From: Candidatus Omnitrophota bacterium
GTDB taxonomy: Bacteria; Omnitrophota; Koll11; JAHIPI01
Reading direction: 5' to 3'
DNA length: 5,345 bases
Assembly (NCBI GenBank): GCA_028718265.1
Contig: JAQUMG010000131.1
Coordinates: forward strand, 1-5,345
Shown: positions 1-4,619 of the stretch, in pieces
Layout of the letters: each line of letters starts with the position of its first letter
How positions within the stretch are numbered: position 1 is the first letter of the stretch
Made by a program: the position numbers and the translations under genes
The notes under the pieces: model-generated
Told to the model about the DNA's origin: nothing
Database searches by the model: none
Seen by the model: the letters and a program-made list of their open reading frames with translations, nothing else

Positions 1-48
1 AGGGTGGATTATTCTGAGGCAGTGGTTTTCTCAGTTCCAAAAAAGTAA
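1..48 (+). CDS. C-terminal end of an unidentified protein (partial, 5' end outside window)
   Basis: Frame 1 is open from the first base and reads RVDYSEAVVFSVPKK before a TAA at 46-48. The fragment looks like a final beta strand followed by a short basic tail, as at the end of many alpha/beta enzymes, but it is too short to assign a family. Frame 2 is also open, to a TAA at 86-88, so the frame choice is uncertain. I prefer frame 1 because its composition is more protein-like and because frame 2 would run into the palindrome at 82-107. The position just upstream of an arsenic cluster makes an arsenic-related gene possible, but nothing in these residues proves it. Confidence 0.3.
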   Translation, partial: RVDYSEAVVFSVPKK

Positions 49-61
49 ATTTAGGCAGAAA

Positions 62-89
62 TTGCAAAAGGCAAAAGAACATATATAAG
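62..89 (+). promoter_or_regulatory. Candidate sigma-70-type promoter upstream of arsE
   Basis: TTGCAA (62-67) and TATAAG (84-89) are separated by 16 nt, a reasonable match to the -35/-10 consensus. The -10 hexamer lies inside the left arm of the palindrome at 82-107, which would suit a repressor-controlled promoter. Transcription from here would leave a leader of about 160 nt before arsE. Its TTGYAR-N16 layout resembles the promoter candidates at 1600 and 4573. Called by eye only. Confidence 0.35.
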
Positions 90-107
90 TTATCTTTAAC
101 TTATATA
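82..107. promoter_or_regulatory. Perfect 11-bp AT-rich inverted repeat, candidate operator
   Basis: TATATAAGTTA (82-92) and TAACTTATATA (97-107) are perfect inverted repeats with a 4-nt spacer. No T-run follows, so a terminator is unlikely. The repeat overlaps the candidate -10 box of the promoter at 62-89. AT-rich inverted repeats overlapping promoters are typical targets of ArsR/SmtB-family repressors, and an arsenic operon lies downstream. The link to ArsR is inferred, since no arsR gene is visible in the window. Confidence 0.4.
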
Positions 108-152
108 AGCGATTGATTCTTTAAATAATTTTTCAGCTTCTTCTGAACAAAG

Positions 153-191
153 CCAGTTGCAAAACTCGTCTATGAAGGGGAGCTTAATTTT
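153..191. repeat. Spacer repeat left module, copy 1 (GTTGCAARAYTCGTC type)
   Basis: The 25 bases starting at 155 match the copy starting at 3725 at 23 positions. The block runs from AGTTGCAA through TCGTC to TATGAAGGG. Similarity continues more weakly into the following T-rich stretch, and a GCC lies just before both copies. A diverged copy is at 2469 and a decayed fragment is near 1634. All copies lie between genes. GTTGCAA at 156-162 is the exact reverse complement of TTGCAAC at 215-221. The function is unknown. Confidence 0.6.
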
Positions 192-192
192 C

Positions 193-230
193 TAACCCGT
201 TGTGATATGATATATTGCAACGGTTTTTTT
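193..230 (+). terminator. Strong hairpin plus T-tract upstream of arsE (terminator or attenuator)
   Basis: Bases 197-208 pair with 212-223 in a 12-bp stem containing two G-T wobbles and a 3-nt loop. The stem is CCGTTGTGATAT against ATATTGCAACGG, and seven T residues follow at 224-230. This is the form of a rho-independent terminator. It sits only 29 nt before the arsE start codon. It may end transcription from the upstream gene or, if the promoter at 62 drives arsE, act as an attenuator in the leader. The TAACCC at 193-198 belongs to a motif shared with the spacers at 2508 and 4551. Confidence 0.65.
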
Positions 231-259
231 GCGTTGAAAACATAACTAAAAGGAATAAT

Positions 260-487
260 ATGAAAATTGAAATTCTCGGGATAGGATGTCCAAAGTGTAA
301 AATGCTTTATGAGAATGCTAAGAAAGCAGCCGCAGAAAAAGGCGTTCAAGCTGAAATTATTAAAATTGAAGATATGGATAAGTTTACGGAGTATAACGTA
401 ATAATGACGCCCGCTCTTGTAATTGATGGTGTGGTTAAATCATCAGGTAAAGTTTTGTCGGTAGAGGAGATTAGAAAATGTTTATAA
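260..487 (+). CDS. arsE: ArsE-like cytoplasmic mini-thioredoxin (redox-active disulfide protein)
   Basis: This 75-residue thioredoxin-fold protein has no signal peptide and should be cytoplasmic. The redox motif is C10-P-K-C13, inside GIGCPKCKML near the N-terminus. Pro51 in IMTPALVIDG is the cis-proline expected beside the active site, and Cys74 is an extra cysteine near the C-terminus. The length and the GxGCPxC motif fit the small redox-active disulfide protein family. The ATG at 260 is preceded by AAGGA at 250-254. A longer reading from TTG at 215 lacks a Shine-Dalgarno and starts inside the terminator hairpin, so I rejected it. Its stop overlaps the start of the next gene by 10 nt, implying translational coupling. 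In arsEFG clusters this position is ArsE, reported with ArsF to reduce nitrophenyl arsenicals. The symbol rests on the three-gene context, because mini-thioredoxins are also common elsewhere. Confidence 0.75.
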   Translation: MKIEILGIGCPKCKMLYENAKKAAAEKGVQAEIIKIEDMDKFTEYNVIMTPALVIDGVVKSSGKVLSVEEIRKCL

Positions 488-900
488 AAAGAATTTTTGC
501 ACCAGTTATTTTGGTTACATTATTAACGATAGTCACAACAAGTGTGTTTAGTGCTAACACCAAGATAATTACTTATTATTTTCACGGAAATGTTCGTTGT
601 CCGACTTGTCATAAGATGGAGCAGTATACGAAGGAAGCTATTGAGGAAAATTTTAAAGATGAGCTGGCTAACGGTCTACTCGTCTTTAAGGCAGTAAATG
701 TAGATGAAAAAGAAAACGAACACTTTATAAGCGATTATCAGCTCTATACACAATCTCTTATAATTTCGTATATCGAAAATGGCAAAGAAACACAGCATAA
801 GAATCTTACTAAAATATGGGAATATGCGGGAGATAAAAAGAGATTCTTTAGCTATGTCACGACTGGAATCAGCGGTTATCTAAAGGATGTTCAGGGATGA
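478..900 (+). CDS. arsF: ArsF-family exported thioredoxin-fold protein
   Basis: The protein is 140 residues long. Residues 1-25 form a signal peptide or N-terminal anchor: K4 and R5, a hydrophobic core, then VFSA with cleavage likely near residue 25. The mature part should lie outside the cytoplasm. It begins with a beta strand and the motif C41-P-T-C44 in GNVRCPTCHKMEQY. This pattern, together with the YxLYTQSLII segment, fits the ArsF family, named in databases as a nitrophenyl compound nitroreductase subunit. The cis-proline usual in thioredoxins is absent where expected (YTQSLIIS). The start at 478 has GAGGAG at 464-469. The gene overlaps arsE by 10 nt and arsG by 4 nt, so the three should be made together. 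The family is reported to act with ArsE on aromatic nitroarsenicals. The direct role here is inferred. Confidence 0.8.
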   Translation: MFIKRIFAPVILVTLLTIVTTSVFSANTKIITYYFHGNVRCPTCHKMEQYTKEAIEENFKDELANGLLVFKAVNVDEKENEHFISDYQLYTQSLIISYIENGKETQHKNLTKIWEYAGDKKRFFSYVTTGISGYLKDVQG

Positions 901-1619
901 TTGGAATTATACTGTTATTAATCTATGCATTTTGGTTTGGTATTCTAACTTCTATAAGTCCCTGTCCACTTGCTACAAATATAGCAGCCATTTCGTTTCT
1001 ATCAAAAAGAATAAATCATCCAAAGCAAGTATTGCAATCAAGCATCGCTTATGCCCTTGGGCGTATGTTTACCTATGCGGCATTGGGAGTTGTTATCATA
1101 AGCTCATTAGCAAGCGTTCCAGCGACAGCAAATTTCTTGCAAAAGTATATAAATAAAATATTAGGACCTACTCTGCTCTTTGTTGGACTGGTTTTGTTAA
1201 ATGTCATAAAATTGAATATTCAGACTTTTTCGATTTCTCAAGATAAACAGACTGCATTAGCTGAGTCAGGGGCGAAGGGTTCTTTTGTTCTTGGAGTAGT
1301 ATTTGCTTTATCATTCTGCCCCATCGCTGCAGCATTGTTTTTTGGCAGCTTAATTCCTCTTGCACTTAAAAGCACTTATGGAATTATTCTGCCTTTCTTT
1401 TATGGCATAGGGACAGGTATTCCTGTAGTTATATTTGCATTAGGCATTGCAATAGGTGTTAAATCTTTTTCTAAATGGTTCCATAGAATAACAACGCTGG
1501 AATTATATACGAGAAAAATTACTGGTATTATATTTTTGTTTGTTGGAATTTATTTTATTTGGAGTCATGTCATTATTAACTTTTTGAAGCAAAATCAAGT
1601 TGTAGAAGGTGTTTTTTAG
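897..1619 (+). CDS. arsG: ArsG-family CcdA/DsbD-like membrane protein
   Basis: This 240-residue integral membrane protein has about six hydrophobic segments: roughly 2-20, 50-75, 88-105, 128-155, 163-187 and 208-228. It carries the two cysteines characteristic of the CcdA/DsbD transmembrane domain, Cys23 in SPCPLATN and Cys141 in SFCPIAAA, each followed by proline. DsbD-type proteins use this pair to carry reducing equivalents across the inner membrane. Databases name this subfamily an aromatic aminobenzylarsenical efflux permease, ArsG. Both roles fit the context, because the neighbours place one CxxC protein on each side of the membrane. The ATG overlaps the arsF stop in an ATGA junction, with AAGGA at 883-887. 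Frame and start are well supported. Whether it acts as permease, electron carrier or both is open. Confidence 0.8.
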   Translation: MIGIILLLIYAFWFGILTSISPCPLATNIAAISFLSKRINHPKQVLQSSIAYALGRMFTYAALGVVIISSLASVPATANFLQKYINKILGPTLLFVGLVLLNVIKLNIQTFSISQDKQTALAESGAKGSFVLGVVFALSFCPIAAALFFGSLIPLALKSTYGIILPFFYGIGTGIPVVIFALGIAIGVKSFSKWFHRITTLELYTRKITGIIFLFVGIYFIWSHVIINFLKQNQVVEGVF

Positions 1620-1627
1620 AGTAAAAT
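1600..1627 (+). promoter_or_regulatory. Candidate promoter for the methyltransferase gene
   Basis: TTGTAG (1600-1605) and TAAAAT (1622-1627) are 16 nt apart, overlapping the last codons and stop of arsG. The 13-mer TTTAGAGTAAAAT at 1615-1627 is identical to 2546-2558 upstream of acr3 and close to TTTAGGGTAGAAT at 4588-4600. Repetition at three gene starts supports a regulatory role. The methyltransferase gene could still also be read through from arsG. Confidence 0.35.
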
Positions 1628-1663
1628 AGAATTGATTCGTTATTAAGGCATTGGAGAATATAA

Positions 1664-2410
1664 ATGGCTTTAAGGGAAAGCATAGAAAAACAGGGGAATT
1701 GGTTATTCAAATGGAGAAGCTATTTGCCTTTATTGGCAATCCCCGTATTCATTATTGCTCTGGAGCAATCCAAGGTATTGGAAAATATTCTTGGGGATAG
1801 AGCTACAGATTATTGGGAATCTTTTTCGATCTTCATATCATTCCTGGGTTTGGGCATCCGTTGTGTTACTGCCGGGTACGTTCCAAGAGGGACATCCGGC
1901 AGAAACACAAAATCGCAATTAGCGGAAACCCTGAATACGACAGGGATGTATTCCATAGTGAGGAACCCTCTTTACCTTGGTAATTACATAATTGTTATTG
2001 GGGTTATTTTATTTATCCAGGTATGGTGGCTGGCGTTAATAGTCTTAATCGGGTTCTGGCTGTATTACGAAAGGATAATCTTTTCTGAAGAGGAATTTTT
2101 GAGGAAAAAGTTTGGAGTTTTATTTACTGATTGGGCAGAGAAAACACCAATTCTTTTGCCTAATTTCAAGAGGTGGAATAGTCCCAACTTGCCGTTTTCT
2201 TTAAAAACCATGATTAGAAGAGAATTTTCTACATTTTTCTCGATCGTAGCTGTTTTTTTCTTTTTGGAGATCATTACCAACTTATTTTTACACAGAAGAT
2301 TAGAAGTCCGTTTGTCCTGGTTATATTTTTTCGTAATTGGGTCAGTAATATATCTGGTATGTTTAATATTGAAAAAGAAAACTAAACTGCTCGATGTGTA
2401 CGGAAGATAA
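1664..2410 (+). CDS. Isoprenylcysteine carboxyl methyltransferase (ICMT)-type membrane methyltransferase
   Basis: This 248-residue membrane protein has hydrophobic segments near residues 20-34, 53-70, 105-134, 189-208 and 217-236. The signature lies at 94-107, GMYSIVRNPLYLGN, a version of the RHPxYxG cofactor-binding motif of the ICMT/PEMT families. The usual downstream block EEEFLRKKFG...F..W follows at residues 142-157. These families transfer methyl groups from S-adenosylmethionine to lipid-linked or isoprenylated substrates. The bacterial member LmtA of Leptospira methylates a lipid A phosphate. The substrate here is unknown, and a lipid head group is the likeliest guess. About 50 residues beyond the catalytic block add two more membrane segments. 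The start at 1664 has GGAGA at 1653-1657. It lies 44 nt after arsG, so it may share that transcript, though it also has a candidate promoter of its own. Confidence 0.75.
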   Translation: MALRESIEKQGNWLFKWRSYLPLLAIPVFIIALEQSKVLENILGDRATDYWESFSIFISFLGLGIRCVTAGYVPRGTSGRNTKSQLAETLNTTGMYSIVRNPLYLGNYIIVIGVILFIQVWWLALIVLIGFWLYYERIIFSEEEFLRKKFGVLFTDWAEKTPILLPNFKRWNSPNLPFSLKTMIRREFSTFFSIVAVFFFLEIITNLFLHRRLEVRLSWLYFFVIGSVIYLVCLILKKKTKLLDVYGR

Positions 2411-2468
2411 TCTTATGGAATTCTAGGTAATCCCTGACTTAATTCTTCATCCCTTGCTATTATTAATC

Positions 2469-2500
2469 AGTTACGGAATTCGTCCAATAGGGTGGAGTTT
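2469..2500. repeat. Spacer repeat left module, diverged copy 2
   Basis: The stretch from CAGTTACGGAATTCGTCC to AATAGGGTGGAG aligns with the copies at 155 and 3725, sharing AGTT, the RAYTCGTC core and an AGGG block at the same spacing. TCGTC at 2480 lies 28 nt before TAACCC at 2508. In copy 1 the same interval is 27 nt (166 to 193). The conserved spacing supports common origin despite base changes. Confidence 0.45.
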
Positions 2501-2507
2501 TATTTTT

Positions 2508-2548
2508 TAACCCTCTGCGATAGAATATATTATAGATGGTTTTGCTTT
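2508..2548 (+). terminator. Imperfect long hairpin with T-rich tail between methyltransferase and acr3
   Basis: Bases 2509-2522 can pair with 2528-2541 around a 5-nt loop. AACC pairs with GGTT, TCTG with TAGA (one wobble) and ATA with TAT, with two mismatches and a wobble between blocks. A T-rich tail, TTTTGCTTT, follows. The 5' arm contains TAACCCTCTGCGATA, shared with the spacers at 193 and 4551. It probably ends the methyltransferase transcript. Confidence 0.45.
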
Positions 2549-2558
2549 AGAGTAAAAT
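2530..2558 (+). promoter_or_regulatory. Candidate promoter for acr3
   Basis: TTATAG (2530-2535) and TAAAAT (2553-2558) are 17 nt apart. The -35 hexamer lies in the 3' arm of the hairpin at 2508-2548, the same arrangement seen at 4573-4600. The -10 box ends only 18 nt before the acr3 ATG, so the transcript would have a very short 5' leader. No Shine-Dalgarno is visible in that leader. Confidence 0.35.
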
Positions 2559-2576
2559 GTTATAAAAAATAAAATT

Positions 2577-3665
2577 ATGGAGAAAACAATTCATGAGGAA
2601 CGAAAATTAAGTTTTTTCGAAAAATACCTTACCCTTTGGGTTATCGTATGTATTGGCCTGGGTATTTTGCTGGGTAAACTGTTTCCGCAAGTAGCCCTTA
2701 GCTTAGATAAGATGTCTATTTACCAGGTATCAATCCCTATAGCGGTATGTCTCTTCTTTATGATGTATCCGATTATGGTGAAAATTGATTTTGCAGAAGT
2801 GATTAAGGCCGGAAGAACGCCTAAACCCGTGATCCTGACTTTATTTATTAACTGGTGCATTAAGCCCTTTACTATGCTTGCCATAGCTATTTTATTTCTT
2901 GGGGTGTGGTTCAAGGGATTGTTGCCCGGCGTCGAGATAATTAAGAACGGAGCGGAGGTAGAATTATACAGGTCTTATATTTCCGGATGCATATTGCTGG
3001 GGATTGCACCTTGCACGGCTATGGTTTTGGTATGGGGGCATTTAGCAAAGGGTAATGATGGCCATACCCTTGTGATGGTTGCCATAAATTCCCTCACAAT
3101 GTTATTTCTCTATGCCCCTTTAGGGGGTTGGCTATTAGGGGTTAATAGGATGCCTATCCCGTGGCAGACCATTGTTTTATCAGTTTTATTTTATGTAGGG
3201 TTGCCGCTTTTCCTCGGCTACCACTCGCGGAAGATTATAATTACCCAAAAAGGCCTTAAATGGTTTGAGGAAAAGTTTCTTCATTACCTTACTCCTGTTT
3301 CTATAGGAGCGCTTTTAATTACTTTAATATTGTTATTTTCGTTCAAGGGAGAGTTGATTATTAAGCAGCCACAAGTAATATTTTTGATTGCTATACCGCT
3401 TTTTATTCAGACATGGTTAATCTTTGCTTTATCATACGGCTTAGCCAAATGGCTGAAGTTGCCTTATAGGGATGCCGCTCCTTCGGCGTTAATAGGAGCG
3501 AGTAATCATTTTGAGGTAGCGATAGCTACGTCTGCCATGCTTTTTGGCTTGGCTTCCGGGGCATCATTGGCAACCGTGGTGGGAGTTCTGATTGAGGTGC
3601 CCGTGATGCTTATGCTTGTTAGGGTGTGCCTAAAAACAAAGCATTTTTTTCAGGGAAGTTTATAG
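2577..3665 (+). CDS. acr3: Acr3-family arsenite efflux permease
   Basis: This 362-residue polytopic membrane protein is of normal length for the Acr3 (arsenical-resistance-3) branch of the bile/arsenite/riboflavin transporter superfamily. About ten hydrophobic segments follow a short polar N-terminus. Family landmarks include [13 protein letters not shown] at 10-22, [11 protein letters not shown] at 62-72, NWCIKPFTM at 92-100, [19 protein letters not shown] at 142-160, [13 protein letters not shown] at 307-319 and [11 protein letters not shown] at 338-348. Cys145 is the membrane cysteine required for arsenite transport in studied members. Glu313 and Glu340 are the conserved acidic residues of the last segments. 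It should expel As(III) using the proton-motive force. The ATG at 2577 has no clear Shine-Dalgarno, but the protein begins where the family normally does and the only upstream ATG (2557) is stopped at once. It complements arsEFG by handling inorganic arsenite. Confidence 0.93.
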   Translation: MEKTIHEERKLSFFEKYLTLWVIVCIGLGILLGKLFPQVALSLDKMSIYQVSIPIAVCLFFMMYPIMVKIDFAEVIKAGRTPKPVILTLFINWCIKPFTMLAIAILFLGVWFKGLLPGVEIIKNGAEVELYRSYISGCILLGIAPCTAMVLVWGHLAKGNDGHTLVMVAINSLTMLFLYAPLGGWLLGVNRMPIPWQTIVLSVLFYVGLPLFLGYHSRKIIITQKGLKWFEEKFLHYLTPVSIGALLITLILLFSFKGELIIKQPQVIFLIAIPLFIQTWLIFALSYGLAKWLKLPYRDAAPSALIGASNHFEVAIATSAMLFGLASGASLATVVGVLIEVPVMLMLVRVCLKTKHFFQGSL

Positions 3666-3683
3666 GCTATGCCGAACTCGTAA

Positions 3684-3699
3684 TTATCTCTTGAGATAA
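3684..3699 (+). terminator. Small hairpin after acr3, possible weak terminator
   Basis: TTATCTC (3684-3690) and GAGATAA (3693-3699) form a 7-bp perfect inverted repeat with a 2-nt spacer, 18 nt after the acr3 stop. The following bases, CCTTTCCGCTTT, are pyrimidine-rich but not a true T-run. A terminator or a small protein-binding site are both possible. Confidence 0.3.
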
Positions 3700-3720
3700 C
3701 CTTTCCGCTTTATCTCTCAT

Positions 3721-3783
3721 GCCTAGTTGCAAGATTCGTCTATGAAGGGCCGATTATTTTATGTGTAGCATTGAACTTGCAAT
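3721..3783. repeat. Spacer repeat left module, copy 3, in an imperfect palindrome
   Basis: The 25 bases from 3725 match copy 1 (from 155) at 23 positions, and GATTATTTT after them resembles the T-rich part of copy 1. TTGCAAG at 3727-3733 is the exact reverse complement of CTTGCAA at 3776-3782. TTC and GAA extend that pairing after one bulged base, so the whole element can fold as a long hairpin with paired ends. The TAACCC module is missing here. The element lies between acr3 and the DUF486 gene. Confidence 0.5.
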
Positions 3784-3796
3784 GACTAAAAAATAA

Positions 3797-4126
3797 ATGA
3801 AACCCGTAATCCTGTTAACAATATCTAACATTTTTATGACATTTGCTTGGTACGGGCATCTCAAGTATAAAGATTGGCCTTTACCGAAAGTTGTCGTTAT
3901 AAGCTGGCTTATTGCTTTTTTAGAATACTGTTTCCAGGTCCCGGCTAATCGTATAGGTCACTATCAATTTTCGGCAGCTCAACTTAAGACAATACAAGAA
4001 GTTATTACGTTGGTTGTCTTTTGTATTTTTTCGGTTTTTTACCTTAAGGAAGAATTCAAATGGAATTATGCCATAGGATTTCTAATGATAGCAGCCGCCA
4101 CTTTTATTATTTTTAAGAAATGGTAA
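3797..4126 (+). CDS. DUF486 small membrane protein of the drug/metabolite transporter superfamily
   Basis: This 109-residue protein has four hydrophobic segments, near 2-19, 31-49, 66-84 and 91-106. Recognisable family blocks are FMTFAWYGHLK at 13-23, EYCFQVPANRIG at 43-54 and QLKTIQEVITLVVF at 62-75, which together identify DUF486. The family is four-helix and distantly related to small multidrug resistance proteins. No substrate is established, and nothing here shows one. The ATG at 3797 matches the usual family start, although no Shine-Dalgarno precedes it: the upstream bases are A-rich, ACTAAAAAATAA. It stands alone between a repeat-bearing spacer and the DUF1330 gene on the same strand. 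A role in arsenic handling is not supported beyond proximity. Confidence 0.85.
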   Translation: MKPVILLTISNIFMTFAWYGHLKYKDWPLPKVVVISWLIAFLEYCFQVPANRIGHYQFSAAQLKTIQEVITLVVFCIFSVFYLKEEFKWNYAIGFLMIAAATFIIFKKW

Positions 4127-4146
4127 CCGCATATATTTTTAGATAA

Positions 4147-4172
4147 GAATGGATCTTTTTGGGTATCCATTC
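4147..4172 (+). promoter_or_regulatory. 8-bp hairpin abutting the Shine-Dalgarno of the DUF1330 gene
   Basis: GAATGGAT (4147-4154) and ATCCATTC (4165-4172) form a perfect 8-bp stem with a 10-nt loop, 20 nt after the DUF486 stop. The AGGAG Shine-Dalgarno of the next gene begins at 4173, directly at the foot of the stem. No T-run follows, so a terminator is unlikely. A hairpin this close could shield or present the ribosome site, or it could be an operator. Confidence 0.4.
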
Positions 4173-4182
4173 AGGAGAAGGT

Positions 4183-4482
4183 ATGTCAGTATACTTTATT
4201 GTAGAAATCAAGACTAAGAGCGAAGGAAAAGAAAAATATACCGAATACATCGAGAAGGTTACTGCGATAGTAGAAAAGTATAAAGGGAAATATTTGGCCA
4301 GAGGAGGAAAAGTAACTCCTGTTTTTGGCAATTGGAGTCCCGAAAGAATGATACTAATTGAATTTCCTTCTGCGAAAGACGTGGAGCGCTGGCTTAATTC
4401 TGCGGAATATAAGGAAATCGCGTTATTAAGAGAACAATCCACGGCTACTAAGGCAATTGTGATAGACGGCTGCGATAAGTAA
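4183..4482 (+). CDS. DUF1330 family protein
   Basis: This soluble 99-residue protein has no signal peptide or membrane segment. It follows the DUF1330 pattern through its length. SVYFIVEIK at 2-10 is the first strand, followed by a helix with KYTEYIEKV. KYLARGGKVTPVFGNWSPERMILIEFPS at 36-63 contains the RGG, the W-x-P-E-R and the I-E-F-P hallmarks. W70, then SAEYKEIALLR and IVIDG, complete the dimeric alpha+beta barrel type fold. The family has no firmly established reaction. The ATG at 4183 has AGGAG at 4173-4177 five bases upstream. An in-frame TTG at 4159 would start inside the hairpin and was rejected. It follows the DUF486 gene by 56 nt with no convincing terminator between, so the two may be co-transcribed. 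Confidence 0.88.
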   Translation: MSVYFIVEIKTKSEGKEKYTEYIEKVTAIVEKYKGKYLARGGKVTPVFGNWSPERMILIEFPSAKDVERWLNSAEYKEIALLREQSTATKAIVIDGCDK

Positions 4483-4550
4483 TTTGAGCTGTTGTGGTAT
4501 CCGTTGATATAGCCTTGCTGTTTTTTCTGGCACAAGCAGTTAAAATCTCT

Positions 4551-4590
4551 TAACCCTCTGCGACAATTTATGTTGCAGGTTTCTTTCTTT
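4551..4590 (+). terminator. Hairpin with T-rich tail between the DUF1330 and EamA genes
   Basis: CTGCGACA (4558-4565) pairs with TGTTGCAG (4571-4578) over 8 bp with one G-T wobble and a 5-nt loop. The tail GTTTCTTTCTTT follows. The 5' side begins with TAACCCTCTGCGA, identical over 13 bases to 2508-2520. TAACCC lies 69 nt before the next start codon, exactly as in the acr3 spacer. It probably terminates the upstream transcript. Confidence 0.5.
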
Positions 4591-4600
4591 AGGGTAGAAT
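4573..4600 (+). promoter_or_regulatory. Candidate promoter for the EamA gene
   Basis: TTGCAG (4573-4578) and TAGAAT (4595-4600) are separated by 16 nt. The -35 hexamer is the 3' arm of the preceding hairpin, so terminator and promoter overlap. The -10 box ends 19 nt before the ATG. The GAGGAG Shine-Dalgarno at 4608-4613 would lie almost at the transcript's first base. Confidence 0.35.
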
Positions 4601-4619
4601 AAAACACGAGGAGTTCGGG

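Noticed and set aside
1..13. Possible further copy of the spacer module, since the first bases resemble 2489-2503
   Set aside because: Only about eight bases match exactly, and the stretch reads as the end of a coding region in frame 1.
96..191. Minus-strand open stretch reading PFIDEFCNWLCSEE... whose first part is also readable in the repeat copy at 3725
   Set aside because: It has no start codon and only about 31 codons. The copy at 3725 is stopped after PFIDESCN. It is probably a by-product of the repeat's own sequence, although a decayed gene end is not excluded.
215..259. N-terminal extension of ArsE from TTG at 215
   Set aside because: It has no Shine-Dalgarno, begins inside a terminator hairpin, and precedes the normal family start at 260 with its own AAGGA.
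153..260. Canonical integron attC site
   Set aside because: The RYYYAAC and GTTRRRY core boxes are not present in the expected places, and no integrase is visible. Only the general palindromic character fits.
887..1156. Second open frame overlapping the start of arsG
   Set aside because: It is a different frame of arsG with no family features. The arsG frame carries the conserved SPC motif and the ATGA junction.
2480..2543. T-box-like leader upstream of acr3 (AGGGTGGA followed by a hairpin and T-rich tail)
   Set aside because: Only AGGGTGG matches. The ACCGCG part, the specifier stem and a tRNA-related downstream gene are missing.
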